Shown here in pieces: positions 8,443 through 18,855 of a DNA stretch of 64,000 nucleotides. Both the position numbers and the translations under genes were made by a program. The stretch comes from Alphaproteobacteria bacterium (GTDB taxonomy: Bacteria > Pseudomonadota > Alphaproteobacteria > Micavibrionales > Micavibrionaceae). The notes below the pieces were generated by a model that was not told where the DNA came from, searched no databases, and saw only the letters and a program-made list of their open reading frames with translations. The number at the start of each line of letters is the position of its first letter. Position 1 is the first letter of the stretch. The stretch is taken from NCBI GenBank assembly GCA_023384135.1, contig JAHDXS010000002.1, positions 372,001 through 436,000 on the forward strand. Direction: 5' to 3'.

Positions 8443-9738
8443 TTAAGCAGCTTCTCCGCGTTTCGCCTTCACGGCACGCCAGCCGATATCGCGGCGGCAG
8501 AACCCTTCCGGCCAGTCGATCGCATCCACAGCCTCGTAGGCCTTTTTCTGTGCGGTTTCAAGATCGGCCGCCCGCGCGCAGACACCCAGCACCCGCCCGC
8601 CTTGCGCGACCAGCTGCCCGTCTTCGCGCCGCGCCGTTCCGGCATGAAACACCTGTACGCCTGAAGGACCGCCGCTTAAACGCCCTGAAATCGGCGTGCG
8701 CTTTTTATAATCACCCGGATAGCCTTTCGCGGCCATCACAATACACAAGGCAGGATCAGGCGACCATTTGATTTCATCGCGTACGCTCTCAAGACACCCA
8801 TCCGCCGCCGCTTTCAGAACTTTCACCAGATCGCCTTCCATCCGCAGCATCAGCGTCTGGCATTCAGGGTCGCCGAACCGCGCATTATGTTCCAGCAGCT
8901 TGGGAACCCCGTCCTTGACCATCAGCCCCGCAAAAAGAACGCCCGTGAACGGACAGCCTTCGGCTTCCATGCCCTTGATCGTGGGCTCGATGATCGTCGT
9001 AAGAATTATGCGCTCCAGCTCCTCGGTCATGAAATGCGCAGGCGAGTAAGCCCCCATGCCTCCGGTATTCGGCCCGGTGTCGCCGTCGCCCACACGTTTG
9101 TGATCCTGCGCCGAAGCCAGCGGAACGATCGTACGCCCGTCGGAAAGCGCGAAATAGCTGGCCTCCTCGCCCTCCAGAAACTCCTCGACCACGATTTCTG
9201 CCCCCGCCGCGCCGAACGCGTGGCCTTCCAGCATGTCCCGCGCAGCCTCAAGCGCTTCTGTCCTGTCGGCGCAGATGATCACGCCCTTCCCGGCGGCCAG
9301 CCCGTCCGCCTTCACGACGATCGACCCCTTCATGGTTTCGATAAACGCCTCGGCCTTGCTCAGATCGGAAAACCGCCCGTAAGCGGCGGTAGGAATCCCG
9401 TATTTCGCGCACAGATCTTTCATGAAACCTTTGGAGCCTTCGATCTGCGCCGCATTCGCCTGCGGTCCGAACACGGAAATCCCGGCCTCTCTCAAACGGT
9501 CCGCCAATCCGGCAACCAGAGGCCCCTCCGGCCCGACAACCACCAAATCGATGGCGTTATTCTTTGCAAAGGTGCACAGCGCCTCGACATCCTCGGCCCG
9601 TATATCGACGATCTGCGCGATTTCCGCGATTCCGGCGTTCCCCGGGGCGCAATAAAGCGTGCCGCAGCTGGGCGATTGCTTGAGCTTCCAGGCCAGCGCG
9701 TGCTCGCGTCCGCCCGATCCAACCAGTAAAATCTTCAT
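8443..9738 (-). CDS. purD: Phosphoribosylamine-glycine ligase
   Basis: GAR synthetase, the second step of de novo purine synthesis, joining glycine to phosphoribosylamine with ATP. The N-domain motif [13 protein letters not shown], the [16 protein letters not shown] motif and the ATP-grasp motif [11 protein letters not shown] are present. Length 431 residues is standard. The ATG at 9738 is used because AAAGGAAC lies about nine bases upstream; the TTG just before it is not needed. The next gene on the strand is the barstar-like gene. Confidence 0.97.
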   Translation of the reverse strand: MKILLVGSGGREHALAWKLKQSPSCGTLYCAPGNAGIAEIAQIVDIRAEDVEALCTFAKNNAIDLVVVGPEGPLVAGLADRLREAGISVFGPQANAAQIEGSKGFMKDLCAKYGIPTAAYGRFSDLSKAEAFIETMKGSIVVKADGLAAGKGVIICADRTEALEAARDMLEGHAFGAAGAEIVVEEFLEGEEASYFALSDGRTIVPLASAQDHKRVGDGDTGPNTGGMGAYSPAHFMTEELERIILTTIIEPTIKGMEAEGCPFTGVLFAGLMVKDGVPKLLEHNARFGDPECQTLMLRMEGDLVKVLKAAADGCLESVRDEIKWSPDPALCIVMAAKGYPGDYKKRTPISGRLSGGPSGVQVFHAGTARREDGQLVAQGGRVLGVCARAADLETAQKKAYEAVDAIDWPEGFCRRDIGWRAVKAKRGEAA

Positions 9739-9794
9739 CAATCTTGTTCCTTTAGGTGAAGAAACGCCTTTACGTCAGCACATCACCGTCGTTT

Positions 9795-12700
9795 TTACCC
9801 ATCTTCGCGCAAGGAAACAAGGCTCGCGTTGCCGCCCGCCGCAGTCGTATTGACGGAAATCAGCTTTTCATGTGCGAAAGCCCGCAAATAATGTGGCCCC
9901 CCGGCCTTTGGCCCGGTTCCCGAAAGCCCCATCCCGCCAAAGGGCTGTACGCCGACCACCGCGCCGATCATCGACCGATTGATATAAACGTTCCCTGCAT
10001 CGGCACCCTCCGCCAGGATCTTCTGAGTGCAGCCGATCCGGCTATGAACGCCGAACGTCAGCCCGTATCCGGTCGCGTTGATCGACTGCATAACCCGCTC
10101 GATTTCGGCAGTCTTATAACGAACGACATGCAAAAGAGGACCGAACACCTCGCCGGACAATAGGCCAATATCGGATATTTCATACGCGGCGGGAGCAAAG
10201 TAAAAACCGCGCCCTCTAAGCTCTTCAGGAATAGGGACCCGTGCGATAAATCGCGCATTCTTCTCAAGAAAACTCTCATGGATTTTAAGACTGGCCAAAG
10301 CCTCGGCATCGATAACCGGGCCGATATCCGTTGAGAGATACGCGGGGGTGCCGATCTTGATTTCCTGCATGGCGCCGCTCAGAAGCTCAAGAAACCTATC
10401 CGCAATATCGTCCTGTACGAAAAGAACCCGCAAGGCCGAACAACGCTGCCCGGCGGAACCGAATGCACTGAGCAAAACATCATCAACGGCCTGCTCAAGC
10501 AGGGCGCTGCTATCTACGATCATCGCATTCTGCCCGCCCGTCTCCGCGATCAGGGGAACGATCGGCCCGTCTTTGCCCGCCAAAGAACGCTGTATGGACT
10601 TTGCCGCCTGCGTGGACCCTGTAAAGGCCACCCCGGCCACATCCGGATGAGCAACCAGCTGTGCCCCCATGGTACCGTCCCCCGCGACCATCTGCAGCAC
10701 ACCCGCAGGTACACCCGCCCGCTGAAACAATTCGCAGGCTCGAAGCGCGATGAGCGGCGTTTGCTCCGCCGGCTTGGCGACGACGGCATTCCCCGCACCC
10801 AGCGCGGCGGCAACCTGCCCGACAAAAATCGCCAGCGGAAAATTCCACGGGCTGATGCAAACAAAAACACCCCGGCCCTGAAGGGATAGTCGGTTGACTT
10901 CACCCGTATACCCGGGAAGAACAATTCCGCCAGAAACGAAATCCTGACGCACGCCTTGCGCATAATAACGACAGAAATCAACGGCTTCCCGAACTTCAGA
11001 AACAGAATCGGCAATCGTCTTGCCTGCCTCATGGACACACAGCGCCATCAACTCATCTCTGTGCTGCTCCAACAAATCGGCATAACGCTCCAGTATCTCG
11101 GCACGCTCCCGCGCATCCCGCCTAGACCAGTGGGCAAACCCCGTACGCGCGAGATCAAAAACATTTGAGACAAAGAGCGTGCGGGCAGGGCCGTCCGCAG
11201 GCACATCAACACGCTGCCCGTCCACAAGTCCCTGAGCCTTAAAATCAACAACGTACTTGCGGATATAGGCAAGCGTTTGCCCGGAGCTGAGAGGATCGCC
11301 GAGATCAAGCCCGGAAGAATTCTTGCGGCTCTGAAACAAATCCGAAGGCAGAGGAATCTTAGGATGCCTCTTGTAAGGATGAACACGCGACTCCCCGAAC
11401 GGATCGATAAGCAGATCTTCAGGCCGCACGCTTTTATCGGTCGCTTTATTGACGAAGGAGGAATTCGCTCCGTTTTCCAGAAGACGGCGAACGAGATAGG
11501 GCAGCAATTCCTCATGCGGCCCGATCGGCGCGTAGATACTGGCGCGCGCCAAGCCTTTTGAGAGCAGATGATCGAACAACTGTTCGCCCATGCCGTGCAA
11601 GCGCTGAAGTTCGAACCCGTCTTCCGGCTTGACCCCGGCGTCCCGCGCCATCTGGAGAACAGCCGCCACAGTATAGGCATTATGCGTCGCGAAGAGCGGA
11701 AAAAACCTGTGCCTATTCTTGAGCATAAACCGCGCGCAGGCGAGATAGGAAACATCCGTATTACACTTACGCGTAAAAACCGGGTAATCGGGATATCCGC
11801 CCATCTGCGCCCGCTTGATTTCCGAATCCCAATAAGCGCCCTTAACTAATCTAATCTGTATCTTACGGCCATATTGTTGTCCATTTTCAGCCAAATACTC
11901 CAAAAGGGGAAGCGCCCGCTTCTGATACGCTTGCACGGCCAGACCGAACCCCTCCCAACCCTCAAAAGCGCGGCTCTTGAGAACCCCCTCACAAATACGG
12001 ATCGAGAGATCCAGACGCGAAACCTCCTCCGCATCAACCGTAAGCCTTAAATCATACTGCGCGGCCTTTTCCGCCAGAAAACCCAGACGCTCGATCATCG
12101 CGGGTACGCACCGCATTTCCTGGGAAACTTCATAGCGCGGATAAAGAGCCGAAAGCTTTACGGAAACACTGGGCCGCTGACCGTGCGGGATCAAGCCGGC
12201 ATCGCACCGCCGCCCGATTTCATCGAAAGCCGCAGCGTAAGACTCCAGATACCGCTCCGCCGTCCGCGCATCCCGCGCCCCCTCACCCAGAACATCATAG
12301 GAAAGCCTGTACCCCTTCGCCTCATAAGGGCGAGCCGCAGAAAGCGCATCCTCGATAGAAACACCCAAGACGAACTGGCGGCCCATGATATGCATCGCCC
12401 GGACCATGGCTTCGCGCACAAGCGGCTCGCCAAGACGCGAGAAAACACTCTCAAGCGTATGCTTGCTGAGACTCATGCCAACACCCGCCGCTTTCGAAAG
12501 CCAGTCTCCGCTGCCGCCCTGTCGAGCCAGCCAGTCCGCTGCCTGAACCTTATCCCGGATAAGGGCGTTGGCGGTCGCGCGGTCGGGAATACGCAGCAGC
12601 GCCTCGGCCAACGTCATCATCGCAAGCCCTTGCTCGGTATCCAGCGCATAACTCTGTAAGAATGTCTCCAGCAGACCCACCGCACCCGGCGTATCACGAA

Positions 12701-12833
12701 TCACCGAAAGCAGGACATGCGCCTGAACCGTCACGGTTTGTGCGAATGATTCATCCCAGCCTGCCGCATCGTAAAGCCTCTCAAGGCTGCGGGCTTCATC
12801 TTGGTAAAGGAAAGCGGAAAAAGGCATATTCAT
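9795..12833 (-). CDS. putA: Bifunctional proline dehydrogenase / glutamate-semialdehyde dehydrogenase
   Basis: Oxidises proline to glutamate in two steps, with FAD then NAD+. Residues about 130-440 form the PRODH barrel (QIRLVKGAYWDSEIKRAQ, then ELQRLHGMGEQLFDHLL), and about 500-990 form the aldehyde dehydrogenase with the catalytic glutamate in PLIAETGGQNAM and cysteine in GSAGQRCSALRVL. At 1012 residues this is the short PutA type. It lacks the N-terminal ribbon-helix-helix DNA-binding domain of enterobacterial PutA, so it should not repress its own gene. Divergent from xseA with a 59-base spacer. Confidence 0.97.
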   Translation of the reverse strand: MNMPFSAFLYQDEARSLERLYDAAGWDESFAQTVTVQAHVLLSVIRDTPGAVGLLETFLQSYALDTEQGLAMMTLAEALLRIPDRATANALIRDKVQAADWLARQGGSGDWLSKAAGVGMSLSKHTLESVFSRLGEPLVREAMVRAMHIMGRQFVLGVSIEDALSAARPYEAKGYRLSYDVLGEGARDARTAERYLESYAAAFDEIGRRCDAGLIPHGQRPSVSVKLSALYPRYEVSQEMRCVPAMIERLGFLAEKAAQYDLRLTVDAEEVSRLDLSIRICEGVLKSRAFEGWEGFGLAVQAYQKRALPLLEYLAENGQQYGRKIQIRLVKGAYWDSEIKRAQMGGYPDYPVFTRKCNTDVSYLACARFMLKNRHRFFPLFATHNAYTVAAVLQMARDAGVKPEDGFELQRLHGMGEQLFDHLLSKGLARASIYAPIGPHEELLPYLVRRLLENGANSSFVNKATDKSVRPEDLLIDPFGESRVHPYKRHPKIPLPSDLFQSRKNSSGLDLGDPLSSGQTLAYIRKYVVDFKAQGLVDGQRVDVPADGPARTLFVSNVFDLARTGFAHWSRRDARERAEILERYADLLEQHRDELMALCVHEAGKTIADSVSEVREAVDFCRYYAQGVRQDFVSGGIVLPGYTGEVNRLSLQGRGVFVCISPWNFPLAIFVGQVAAALGAGNAVVAKPAEQTPLIALRACELFQRAGVPAGVLQMVAGDGTMGAQLVAHPDVAGVAFTGSTQAAKSIQRSLAGKDGPIVPLIAETGGQNAMIVDSSALLEQAVDDVLLSAFGSAGQRCSALRVLFVQDDIADRFLELLSGAMQEIKIGTPAYLSTDIGPVIDAEALASLKIHESFLEKNARFIARVPIPEELRGRGFYFAPAAYEISDIGLLSGEVFGPLLHVVRYKTAEIERVMQSINATGYGLTFGVHSRIGCTQKILAEGADAGNVYINRSMIGAVVGVQPFGGMGLSGTGPKAGGPHYLRAFAHEKLISVNTTAAGGNASLVSLREDG

Positions 12834-12892
12834 GCCCGGATTGTATCATGCCGGGAGTTTAATTTCTCCGGCTTCTGAATTAAGATCGCACG

Positions 12893-14389
12893 ATGAGCAC
12901 AGAAACCGTATCAAAAACGAACATCCCGGAATTTTCCGTAACAGACTTGGCCTCTGCTCTGAAAAGAACGCTGGAAGACAACTACGGCCGCGTACGCGTA
13001 CGTGGCGAACTCTCGCGGATATCAAGGCCCGGCTCCGGCCACCTCTATACCAGCCTTAAGGACGATCAAGCGGTGATAGACGCCGTCTGCTGGAAAGGCA
13101 ATCTGGCGCGCCTTTCGATCAAACCCGAGGAAGGCCTCGAAGTCATCTGTACGGGCCGCATCACAACCTTTGCGCCGCGCTCCAGCTACCAACTCGTCAT
13201 CGAATCAATGGAACTGGCCGGACAAGGTGCTTTGCTCAAAATGTTGGAGGAGCGCCGAAAAAAGCTCGCTGCCGAGGGTCTGTTCGATTCGCAGAGAAAA
13301 AGGCCTCTGCCCTTCCTGCCCGACACGATCGGCGTCATTACTTCACCCACCGGCGCCGTAATCCGCGACATCCTCCACCGCCTCAGCGACCGCTTCCCGC
13401 GGCGCGTTCTCCTCTGGCCGGTTTTGGTTCAGGGCGAAAACGCCGCCGCGCAGGTCGAAAAGGCCATCCGCGGATTTAATGCGCTGAACTCAGAAAGCGG
13501 ATACCGCCCCGACCTTCTGATCGTCGCACGGGGCGGCGGATCGCTCGAAGACCTCATGCCCTTCAACGAGGAGGGCGTCGTGCGCGCTGTAGCGGAAAGC
13601 ACAATTCCGGTCATTTCCGCCATCGGCCACGAAACGGACACAACCCTGATCGACTACGCCGCCGACCGCCGCGCCCCCACCCCGACCGGCGCAGCGGAGA
13701 TGGCCGTACCCGTGCGCCTCGACCTGCTCGCGCAAATCCGCGAAAACGAAAAGCGCCTGATCAATGCTCTGGCTCGCCTGCTCTCCGAAAACCGCCACAA
13801 GATGAAAACGATGGAAGCTAGACTCGGGCGGCCGGAGAGAATTGTGGAAATGAAAATTCAAAAGACCGACCATCTGACACATAAGATGGATATTTTGTTT
13901 CGGGAATCGCTCAGCGTAAAGCGAAACAGGGCGCTGAAATCCTCTGTACGCCTGATTCATCCCTCGAAAATGCTCGAATTCAAAGCCCAACACCTCTCAC
14001 AGGCCGAAAAAAACCTGCATAGCGCATATAAATCGGCATTAGGATCAAAAAATGCGCAGCTTTTGCGTAAGGCGGCCGCTCTCTATACGCCAAATGCGCA
14101 CATAAAGGACGGCGCACACAAGCTTGAAAGACTGAACGCCCGCCTCACATCCGTATCGGCCCTGCTGCTTGAAAGAAAAAAGAGCATGTTGGACAAAACA
14201 ACAGAAAAACTTGAATTGCTCTCTTTCGAAAACGTCCTCGAACGCGGCTATGCCGTAGTGTTCTCGGAAAGCGGGGAAATCATAAGGCAGGCAAACGCCG
14301 CCAAGCCGGGCGATACGTTGCATATACGCCTGCGTGGCAAAGGGCAAATCGTCACGGAAGTACTGGAAAACCTGTCTCAGGACTCCTGA
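12893..14389 (+). CDS. xseA: Exodeoxyribonuclease VII large subunit
   Basis: Large subunit of the single-strand nuclease ExoVII. The N-terminal OB-fold domain ([19 protein letters not shown], then [19 protein letters not shown]) is followed by the catalytic core with [34 protein letters not shown] and [22 protein letters not shown] split over about residues 140-265. A long helical region follows, then the conserved C-terminal block beginning LERGYAVV. Length 498 is slightly above the usual. No xseB is adjacent. The 3' end overlaps the convergent nuclease-like gene by 13 bases. Confidence 0.96.
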   Translation: MSTETVSKTNIPEFSVTDLASALKRTLEDNYGRVRVRGELSRISRPGSGHLYTSLKDDQAVIDAVCWKGNLARLSIKPEEGLEVICTGRITTFAPRSSYQLVIESMELAGQGALLKMLEERRKKLAAEGLFDSQRKRPLPFLPDTIGVITSPTGAVIRDILHRLSDRFPRRVLLWPVLVQGENAAAQVEKAIRGFNALNSESGYRPDLLIVARGGGSLEDLMPFNEEGVVRAVAESTIPVISAIGHETDTTLIDYAADRRAPTPTGAAEMAVPVRLDLLAQIRENEKRLINALARLLSENRHKMKTMEARLGRPERIVEMKIQKTDHLTHKMDILFRESLSVKRNRALKSSVRLIHPSKMLEFKAQHLSQAEKNLHSAYKSALGSKNAQLLRKAAALYTPNAHIKDGAHKLERLNARLTSVSALLLERKKSMLDKTTEKLELLSFENVLERGYAVVFSESGEIIRQANAAKPGDTLHIRLRGKGQIVTEVLENLSQDS

Positions 14390-15471
14390 ACCAGAAGCAT
14401 AGAAGCGAACTTGTCGAGAATCTTGTCAGATATGATATCGAGCTTTTTGGCCCCTTCGACCGCTGCCTCTACAACAGAGATCGCTTGTGAAACCGGAGCA
14501 TCCGGTTCGAGCTCATAATAGTCAGGAACAGTCTTGATACGCGCGTAATAATGGATCACTTCGCTAGACGTATTCTGGCCCAGCAGATCTAGCTTCGCGG
14601 TATTACCGTCAAACACAGCGCGGCTAAGGGCTGGCTGACGCTGAATAATATCTCCGGATTTCTTATACTTTGGCTCGCGATTCTTATCTTTGAGATCTTT
14701 CAAAAGCTCCTCATACATCATGAGATAAGCCTCAATCTTGGATTTGTTGGTTTTAACTTCGGCATTGATCATGGACGCTATGATAAGTTTTTCCTTTTCG
14801 CGCAGCACGCGCTCCTTGGTGACCAGATCCATACTCTGATTTTGGACGTCGACGACAGCGCGGAAACCCTTCATGATAAACAGCGTAATCGCAACCAGTG
14901 CTGTCAAAAGTATACCCACCAGCACAAATCCGCCGATAAGGAAGGTGCGCGAGTCATCATTTCCGCCAGAATGAGAAGAACCCTGCCCACCTAAAGCCCA
15001 CAATCCCTTGCCCTCGCTTTGGGCACGTGTTTCGGCCTCTATATAAGGCTTTTCAAAGGGCGACCCGTAAACAAGCTGCCGCTCGACAACTGCAAACCCC
15101 TGCGAAAGCATGAAGAGGCTAAGATCTTCTTCGACATCGTTCACGCATTGCGCGACAATTTGATTTTCAGCACGCGATTTGATCGTGCACTCGACCGGAT
15201 GCCCGTCAATTTGCTCATCCAGAGCATTGCGCGCGGTCAAGGCAAAAACCGGCTGATCGGTATCAACCGTCTCAATACCCCAAAGCCTGATTTTGAAGTT
15301 TCCGGAAACCAAAGTCCGCCCATCGACTGCCCGGGCGTTGATCCGGACAGGCTTTTCCTCCGCTTGGTTTTGCGCCTCAGCCTGAGAAATCGGCAGCAGG
15401 CCAAGCGCCAAAATCCCGTAAACCGGGACTATATAAAAAGCCAACCTTGCCCTGCTCAAAAAGCGCAGCAT
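14377..15471 (-). CDS. Membrane protein with degenerate thermonuclease-like domain
   Basis: A 364-residue protein from ATG 15471, chosen for a signal-anchor or signal peptide ([20 protein letters not shown]...) and a GAG site upstream. Residues about 40-155 resemble the staphylococcal-nuclease (SNase-like) fold: [11 protein letters not shown] matches the start of the active-site loop and SQGFAVVER the late helix. Two of the three catalytic residues appear replaced: the usual acidic DAPE glutamate is aspartate, and the later arginine (normally in a YGR motif) is absent from NQIVAQC. A transmembrane segment near 168-190 is followed by a mostly helical cytoplasmic domain. Function unknown; probably not an active nuclease. 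Confidence 0.65.
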   Translation of the reverse strand: MLRFLSRARLAFYIVPVYGILALGLLPISQAEAQNQAEEKPVRINARAVDGRTLVSGNFKIRLWGIETVDTDQPVFALTARNALDEQIDGHPVECTIKSRAENQIVAQCVNDVEEDLSLFMLSQGFAVVERQLVYGSPFEKPYIEAETRAQSEGKGLWALGGQGSSHSGGNDDSRTFLIGGFVLVGILLTALVAITLFIMKGFRAVVDVQNQSMDLVTKERVLREKEKLIIASMINAEVKTNKSKIEAYLMMYEELLKDLKDKNREPKYKKSGDIIQRQPALSRAVFDGNTAKLDLLGQNTSSEVIHYYARIKTVPDYYELEPDAPVSQAISVVEAAVEGAKKLDIISDKILDKFASMLLVQES

Positions 15472-15673
15472 TACATTCTCACAACTTATTGATTTTGACG
15501 CAGAAAAACCAAAACGAACCCGCACCCTCAAATTATCATTTTTATACTTAAAACTGCCCCTCTCTACGTATATCAGCATTTCCTTCAACAAATATTTAAC
15601 AACCCGAAGAAATTTATGCATAAACGGCTTTTTTTGTGTAAATTGAGGGAAACATGAGCAAGCGATAGGGGCA

Positions 15674-16222
15674 ATGAGGGTTGAACTCAAAGAGGTTATG
15701 GAAAAACTGGGCGTAGACTACGTCCTGTCCGCCTATGAAACGCGGCCCTGGTTCCTCTACGATGCCGAAAGGGGCATCACCTGCAGCGCCGAAGTGCGAA
15801 TGGGCCCCGGCGAAGAAGACGTGCAGGCCGAAATCCAGTTTTTGCACGACGAAAAGGAGGAGACCGAAGGTTCCTCAGAATCCGGTGGCGGCGCATCGGC
15901 CGGGTCTTTCGACTCTCATGGCAGGCTTCAGCAAATCATGCATATGCGCATCCTCCCGGCCCGTGAGGGTAAATGGGTGCCAATTTTCCTGACCATTAAC
16001 GGCGAAAGCTACGTCAACGAGGTCTATAACTGGGAGGAAAAAGGCTGCAACTTCTTCCGCTCCTGCATCGAAGCGATCCAGATGAACGAACTGCCCGATA
16101 TTGAAAAACTGATCGACACGGAAATGTATGACTCCGGCAGGGCGGGCGGCGGACGCAAGGGGCGCGTTGGGCGCAAATCCCCCAAAATCAAACCGGGCCA
16201 GCTGCTGGGCATGAAGCGGTAA
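15674..16222 (+). CDS. Conserved-looking hypothetical protein
   Basis: A 182-residue protein, not recognised. It has no signal peptide or membrane segment. The first 60 residues are mixed polar/aromatic (YETRPWFLYDAERG), followed by a Ser/Gly/Glu-rich linker (about 64-78), a second structured part (about 85-150, with FLTINGESYVNEVYNWEE), and a basic Gly/Arg/Lys tail (GRAGGGRKGRVGRKSPK) that could bind nucleic acid. It is divergent from the nuclease-like membrane gene with about 200 bases between starts, and converges on the TerD gene. Confidence 0.6.
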   Translation: MRVELKEVMEKLGVDYVLSAYETRPWFLYDAERGITCSAEVRMGPGEEDVQAEIQFLHDEKEETEGSSESGGGASAGSFDSHGRLQQIMHMRILPAREGKWVPIFLTINGESYVNEVYNWEEKGCNFFRSCIEAIQMNELPDIEKLIDTEMYDSGRAGGGRKGRVGRKSPKIKPGQLLGMKR

Positions 16223-16256
16223 ACCACCCGGGCTTTTAACCGCAAAAAGATAGTCT

Positions 16257-16898
16257 TTACGAACTCCCGACAATAATATCGTAACCCTCTGCGATAGAAC
16301 GCAGACCGCCCTCGACACACTCCCCCATCGCGACGAAGTGCCACTTCGGACCTTCACGGTTCAAGACGCCGACCAACATGGCCGTTTCTTTGCGATCGGC
16401 TGCTTCGTTAGCCAACTCGTATCGCGCGATTTCAATATTGGTGTCAAGATTGACCAGACGGAAATAGGCATTCCTCATCTTGGCAAGGCTCTGCCCTCTC
16501 TCCTCGCCCTTATAGATCGACAGAACAAACATCAACTGGATGATATCGAAATGCACTTTCTCAAGATGGACGACTATACTCTCATCATCTCCGTCGGCGG
16601 CCCCGGTGCGGTTATCCCCGCCATGCAGAATAGATTGATCGGAGCCGACTGCGTTGTTATAGAAAACAAAATCCTCATTAACACGTGTCTTGCTTTGGCG
16701 ATTCAGCATGAAACAGCTGATATCGAGATCCAGAGGATCGGTATCGAACGCGTTAAGATCCCAGCCAACACCGATATGAAGACTCTTTAAAGTCTGATCC
16801 TTAGCCATCATGTTAATCTCATCGCCCTTTTTGAGCGAGTTTTGATTCAACTCGATTTTGACTTCTTTGTACTGGCTCGGATCAAAAATATCGACCAT
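16257..16898 (-). CDS. TerD domain protein
   Basis: A 213-residue member of the tellurium-resistance TerD family, calcium-binding stress proteins. The TerD features are an early strand set SLHIGVGWDLNAFD, the acidic DPLDLDISCFMLN, HGGDNRTGAADGDDESIVV (calcium-site aspartates) and a late FRLVNLDTNIEIARYELAN. A non-family N-terminal 35 residues precede it. An AGGAAACGG ribosome binding site supports the ATG at 16898. It lies downstream of a cation antiporter gene and a second Ter-domain gene on the same strand. The family is tied to chemical and membrane stress, but its biochemistry is not settled. Confidence 0.88.
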   Translation of the reverse strand: MVDIFDPSQYKEVKIELNQNSLKKGDEINMMAKDQTLKSLHIGVGWDLNAFDTDPLDLDISCFMLNRQSKTRVNEDFVFYNNAVGSDQSILHGGDNRTGAADGDDESIVVHLEKVHFDIIQLMFVLSIYKGEERGQSLAKMRNAYFRLVNLDTNIEIARYELANEAADRKETAMLVGVLNREGPKWHFVAMGECVEGGLRSIAEGYDIIVGSS

Positions 16899-16949
16899 GG
16901 TTCCGTTTCCTGTAAAAATTCAAACCATCAACACCCAGCGCACAACGGC

Positions 16950-17933
16950 TCAAGCAAGACTTGCAGCATAGATGTACACATTATAAGCAAAATAAGCGAT
17001 ACAAAACAAAAACCCGGTTAACCTGTTGATTTTTCCAAAAATCATCATGATCCCGCTGAAAACGATGGCAACGGCCAAAGCCAGCCAAACATCAAAATTC
17101 GCCAGTTCAGGCGAAAAACTTCCCGCTGTTATGGGCTTTATAAGCGCCGAAAAACCCAATATCATGAGAATGTTAAACACATTCGACCCGATGATATTGC
17201 CGATTAAGATGGCATCCTGCCCCCGGCGGGCGGCGATGATACTGGTCGAAAGCTCCGGTAAGGACGTCCCAAGAGCAACGATGCTCAGGGCAATAACAGA
17301 ATCGGGCACACCGGCCATAGACGCGCTGAGTTGCGCTCCCTTGACGAGAAATTCAGCCCCAGCTGCGATCGAAAGCAACCCAAGGATCAAAAAGAAGAAC
17401 GCCGAAAAATCGTTCTGATATTTAGAGGCCTCCAGCCCATGGTCCTTTTCCGCGCTGCGCTGACTGCGCTTGAATTGCAAAAAGACGATCCCTAACAGGG
17501 CCATAAGCATGAGAAAAGCAGAAAAGCGCCCCAGATAATCGCCCGACAGCATAACGGCCAGCCAAAGCGAGCATAAAACCATGAAACCGAGATCGAAAAA
17601 CAAAACCGGTGTCCGCGGAACGCGCAAGGTCGTAAAAAGCGCGACAAAACCCAGAATAAGCAAAATATTGGCAATATTCGAGCCGATCACATTCCCCAGC
17701 GCGATGCCCGGAGCGCCCTGAATATTCGCGAGCACGGAAACAACCAGTTCTGGAAAAGACGTACCGAAACCCACGATCGTGAAACCGACGACCATCGGAG
17801 AGACCCCGCGATGCAGGGCGATATGAACGGCCGAGTCGATAACCCAACCACCGGCCCGCACAAGGAGGAAAAGCCCGAAAAAAAGAGAGCCAAGCGCAAG
17901 AACAAGGGCTTCGTAAGAGCTAAGCTCAACCAT
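16950..17933 (-). CDS. Calcium/cation antiporter, CaCA family (YrbG-like)
   Basis: A 327-residue exchanger with two inverted halves. The alpha-repeat signatures are FTIVGFGTSFPELVVS (about residues 51-66) and ALSIVALGTSLPELSTSI (about 214-231), each followed by a GNxIGSN motif (GNVIGSNIANILLILG and GNIIGSNVFNILMILG). About ten hydrophobic segments. It should exchange Ca2+ for H+ or Na+ across the inner membrane. It lies between two Ter-domain genes on one strand with spacers of 51 and 23 bases, so the three are probably an operon. Confidence 0.93.
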   Translation of the reverse strand: MVELSSYEALVLALGSLFFGLFLLVRAGGWVIDSAVHIALHRGVSPMVVGFTIVGFGTSFPELVVSVLANIQGAPGIALGNVIGSNIANILLILGFVALFTTLRVPRTPVLFFDLGFMVLCSLWLAVMLSGDYLGRFSAFLMLMALLGIVFLQFKRSQRSAEKDHGLEASKYQNDFSAFFFLILGLLSIAAGAEFLVKGAQLSASMAGVPDSVIALSIVALGTSLPELSTSIIAARRGQDAILIGNIIGSNVFNILMILGFSALIKPITAGSFSPELANFDVWLALAVAIVFSGIMMIFGKINRLTGFLFCIAYFAYNVYIYAASLA

Positions 17934-17956
17934 AAGGGCGTCACTGTCCAGAAGAT

Positions 17957-18703
17957 TTAAAGGGGTGGCTTCACGCCGTCATCCCAGTCAAGACCGAAAC
18001 CGAAGGCGCGATCCATTTCCTCATGCCCCGGGAAATATTCTGTCCGGTTGGTCAGCTTGATCCCGCCGCGTACATTTTCAAGCTCACCCACGGCGCAAAC
18101 AGCCAAATTGTCATCATAGACGTTGAGCGTGACGTAAAGATCGCTCTCCCCCGGCACGTCGATCACGACTTGCGGCTTGATATGAGACCAGTTGGGCACA
18201 CCCTTATAGATGTAGATATAGACCAGAACGCGTTTGATCTCGCTCCACTTATGGCCGTTGATCAAAAGATACTCGTCATGCCCCTCGCGGTCGCCTGTGC
18301 GTTCATCATCCGAGAGCGCGATATAGGGCGGGCCCTCGAAATCGCCGTGCTTTTCACCAAACGCCTGGATCGCCCCGCGCTCGCCGTTCTGCAACTCGTA
18401 TAGGCAGCCAATATCAAGGTCTACCCCGATCTTGCGCACCTTCTTGAACCATTTACCCAGAAACCCCGACTCCTCAACGACGATATTATTCCAGGCCGCA
18501 CCAATCAGAATGCTTTCAAAGCCGCCCTTCGGAGGAGTAAGCGCAATACCCTGCCCCGGCTCACCAAGAAATTCACAGTTTTCAGGATGATCGCTGGCCA
18601 CACGGTATCCCGCCGCCCCCAGAGCCGTCCCATGGCCGGAAAACCGCGCACGGTCCCGGTTAGCATCCAGCAGCCCGCTTAAAGCTTCGTTATCCTTCGT
18701 CAT
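17957..18703 (-). CDS. Ter-domain (TerA/TerD-like) protein
   Basis: A 248-residue protein. The core from about residue 50 to 215 has the TerD-type layout: ESILIGAAWNN, then GVDLDIGCLYEL, an acidic loop LSDDERTGDREGHDE that could bind calcium, and VLVYIYIYKGVPNW, which is closer to TerA-like tellurite-resistance proteins than to TerD. The first 45 residues have no recognised domain. A GGAGG site upstream of ATG 18703 supports the start. It is the first gene of the Ter/antiporter run. Confidence 0.8.
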   Translation of the reverse strand: MTKDNEALSGLLDANRDRARFSGHGTALGAAGYRVASDHPENCEFLGEPGQGIALTPPKGGFESILIGAAWNNIVVEESGFLGKWFKKVRKIGVDLDIGCLYELQNGERGAIQAFGEKHGDFEGPPYIALSDDERTGDREGHDEYLLINGHKWSEIKRVLVYIYIYKGVPNWSHIKPQVVIDVPGESDLYVTLNVYDDNLAVCAVGELENVRGGIKLTNRTEYFPGHEEMDRAFGFGLDWDDGVKPPL

Positions 18704-18855
18704 GCGAACTCGGCCTCCTCACCCACATCGTCTTTAAAAAAATATCCGTCCGCGCAAAACACGCGTAAACCAGAGACTACACCAAGTCACGGCAAACGCC
18801 AACGCCCCGAAAGCCTTATCAGGAAACCCCGAAGTAAAAAAACCGGATAAATTCG
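18704..18855. other. Gene-free spacer between glgP and the Ter run
   Basis: 152 bases with no open frame or clear hairpin. It probably holds the promoter of the leftward Ter/antiporter operon, but no convincing -35/-10 pair was found. Confidence 0.4.

Noticed and set aside
16338..16790. Plus-strand open frame over the TerD gene
   Set aside because: Antisense to clear TerD motifs with no ribosome binding site.
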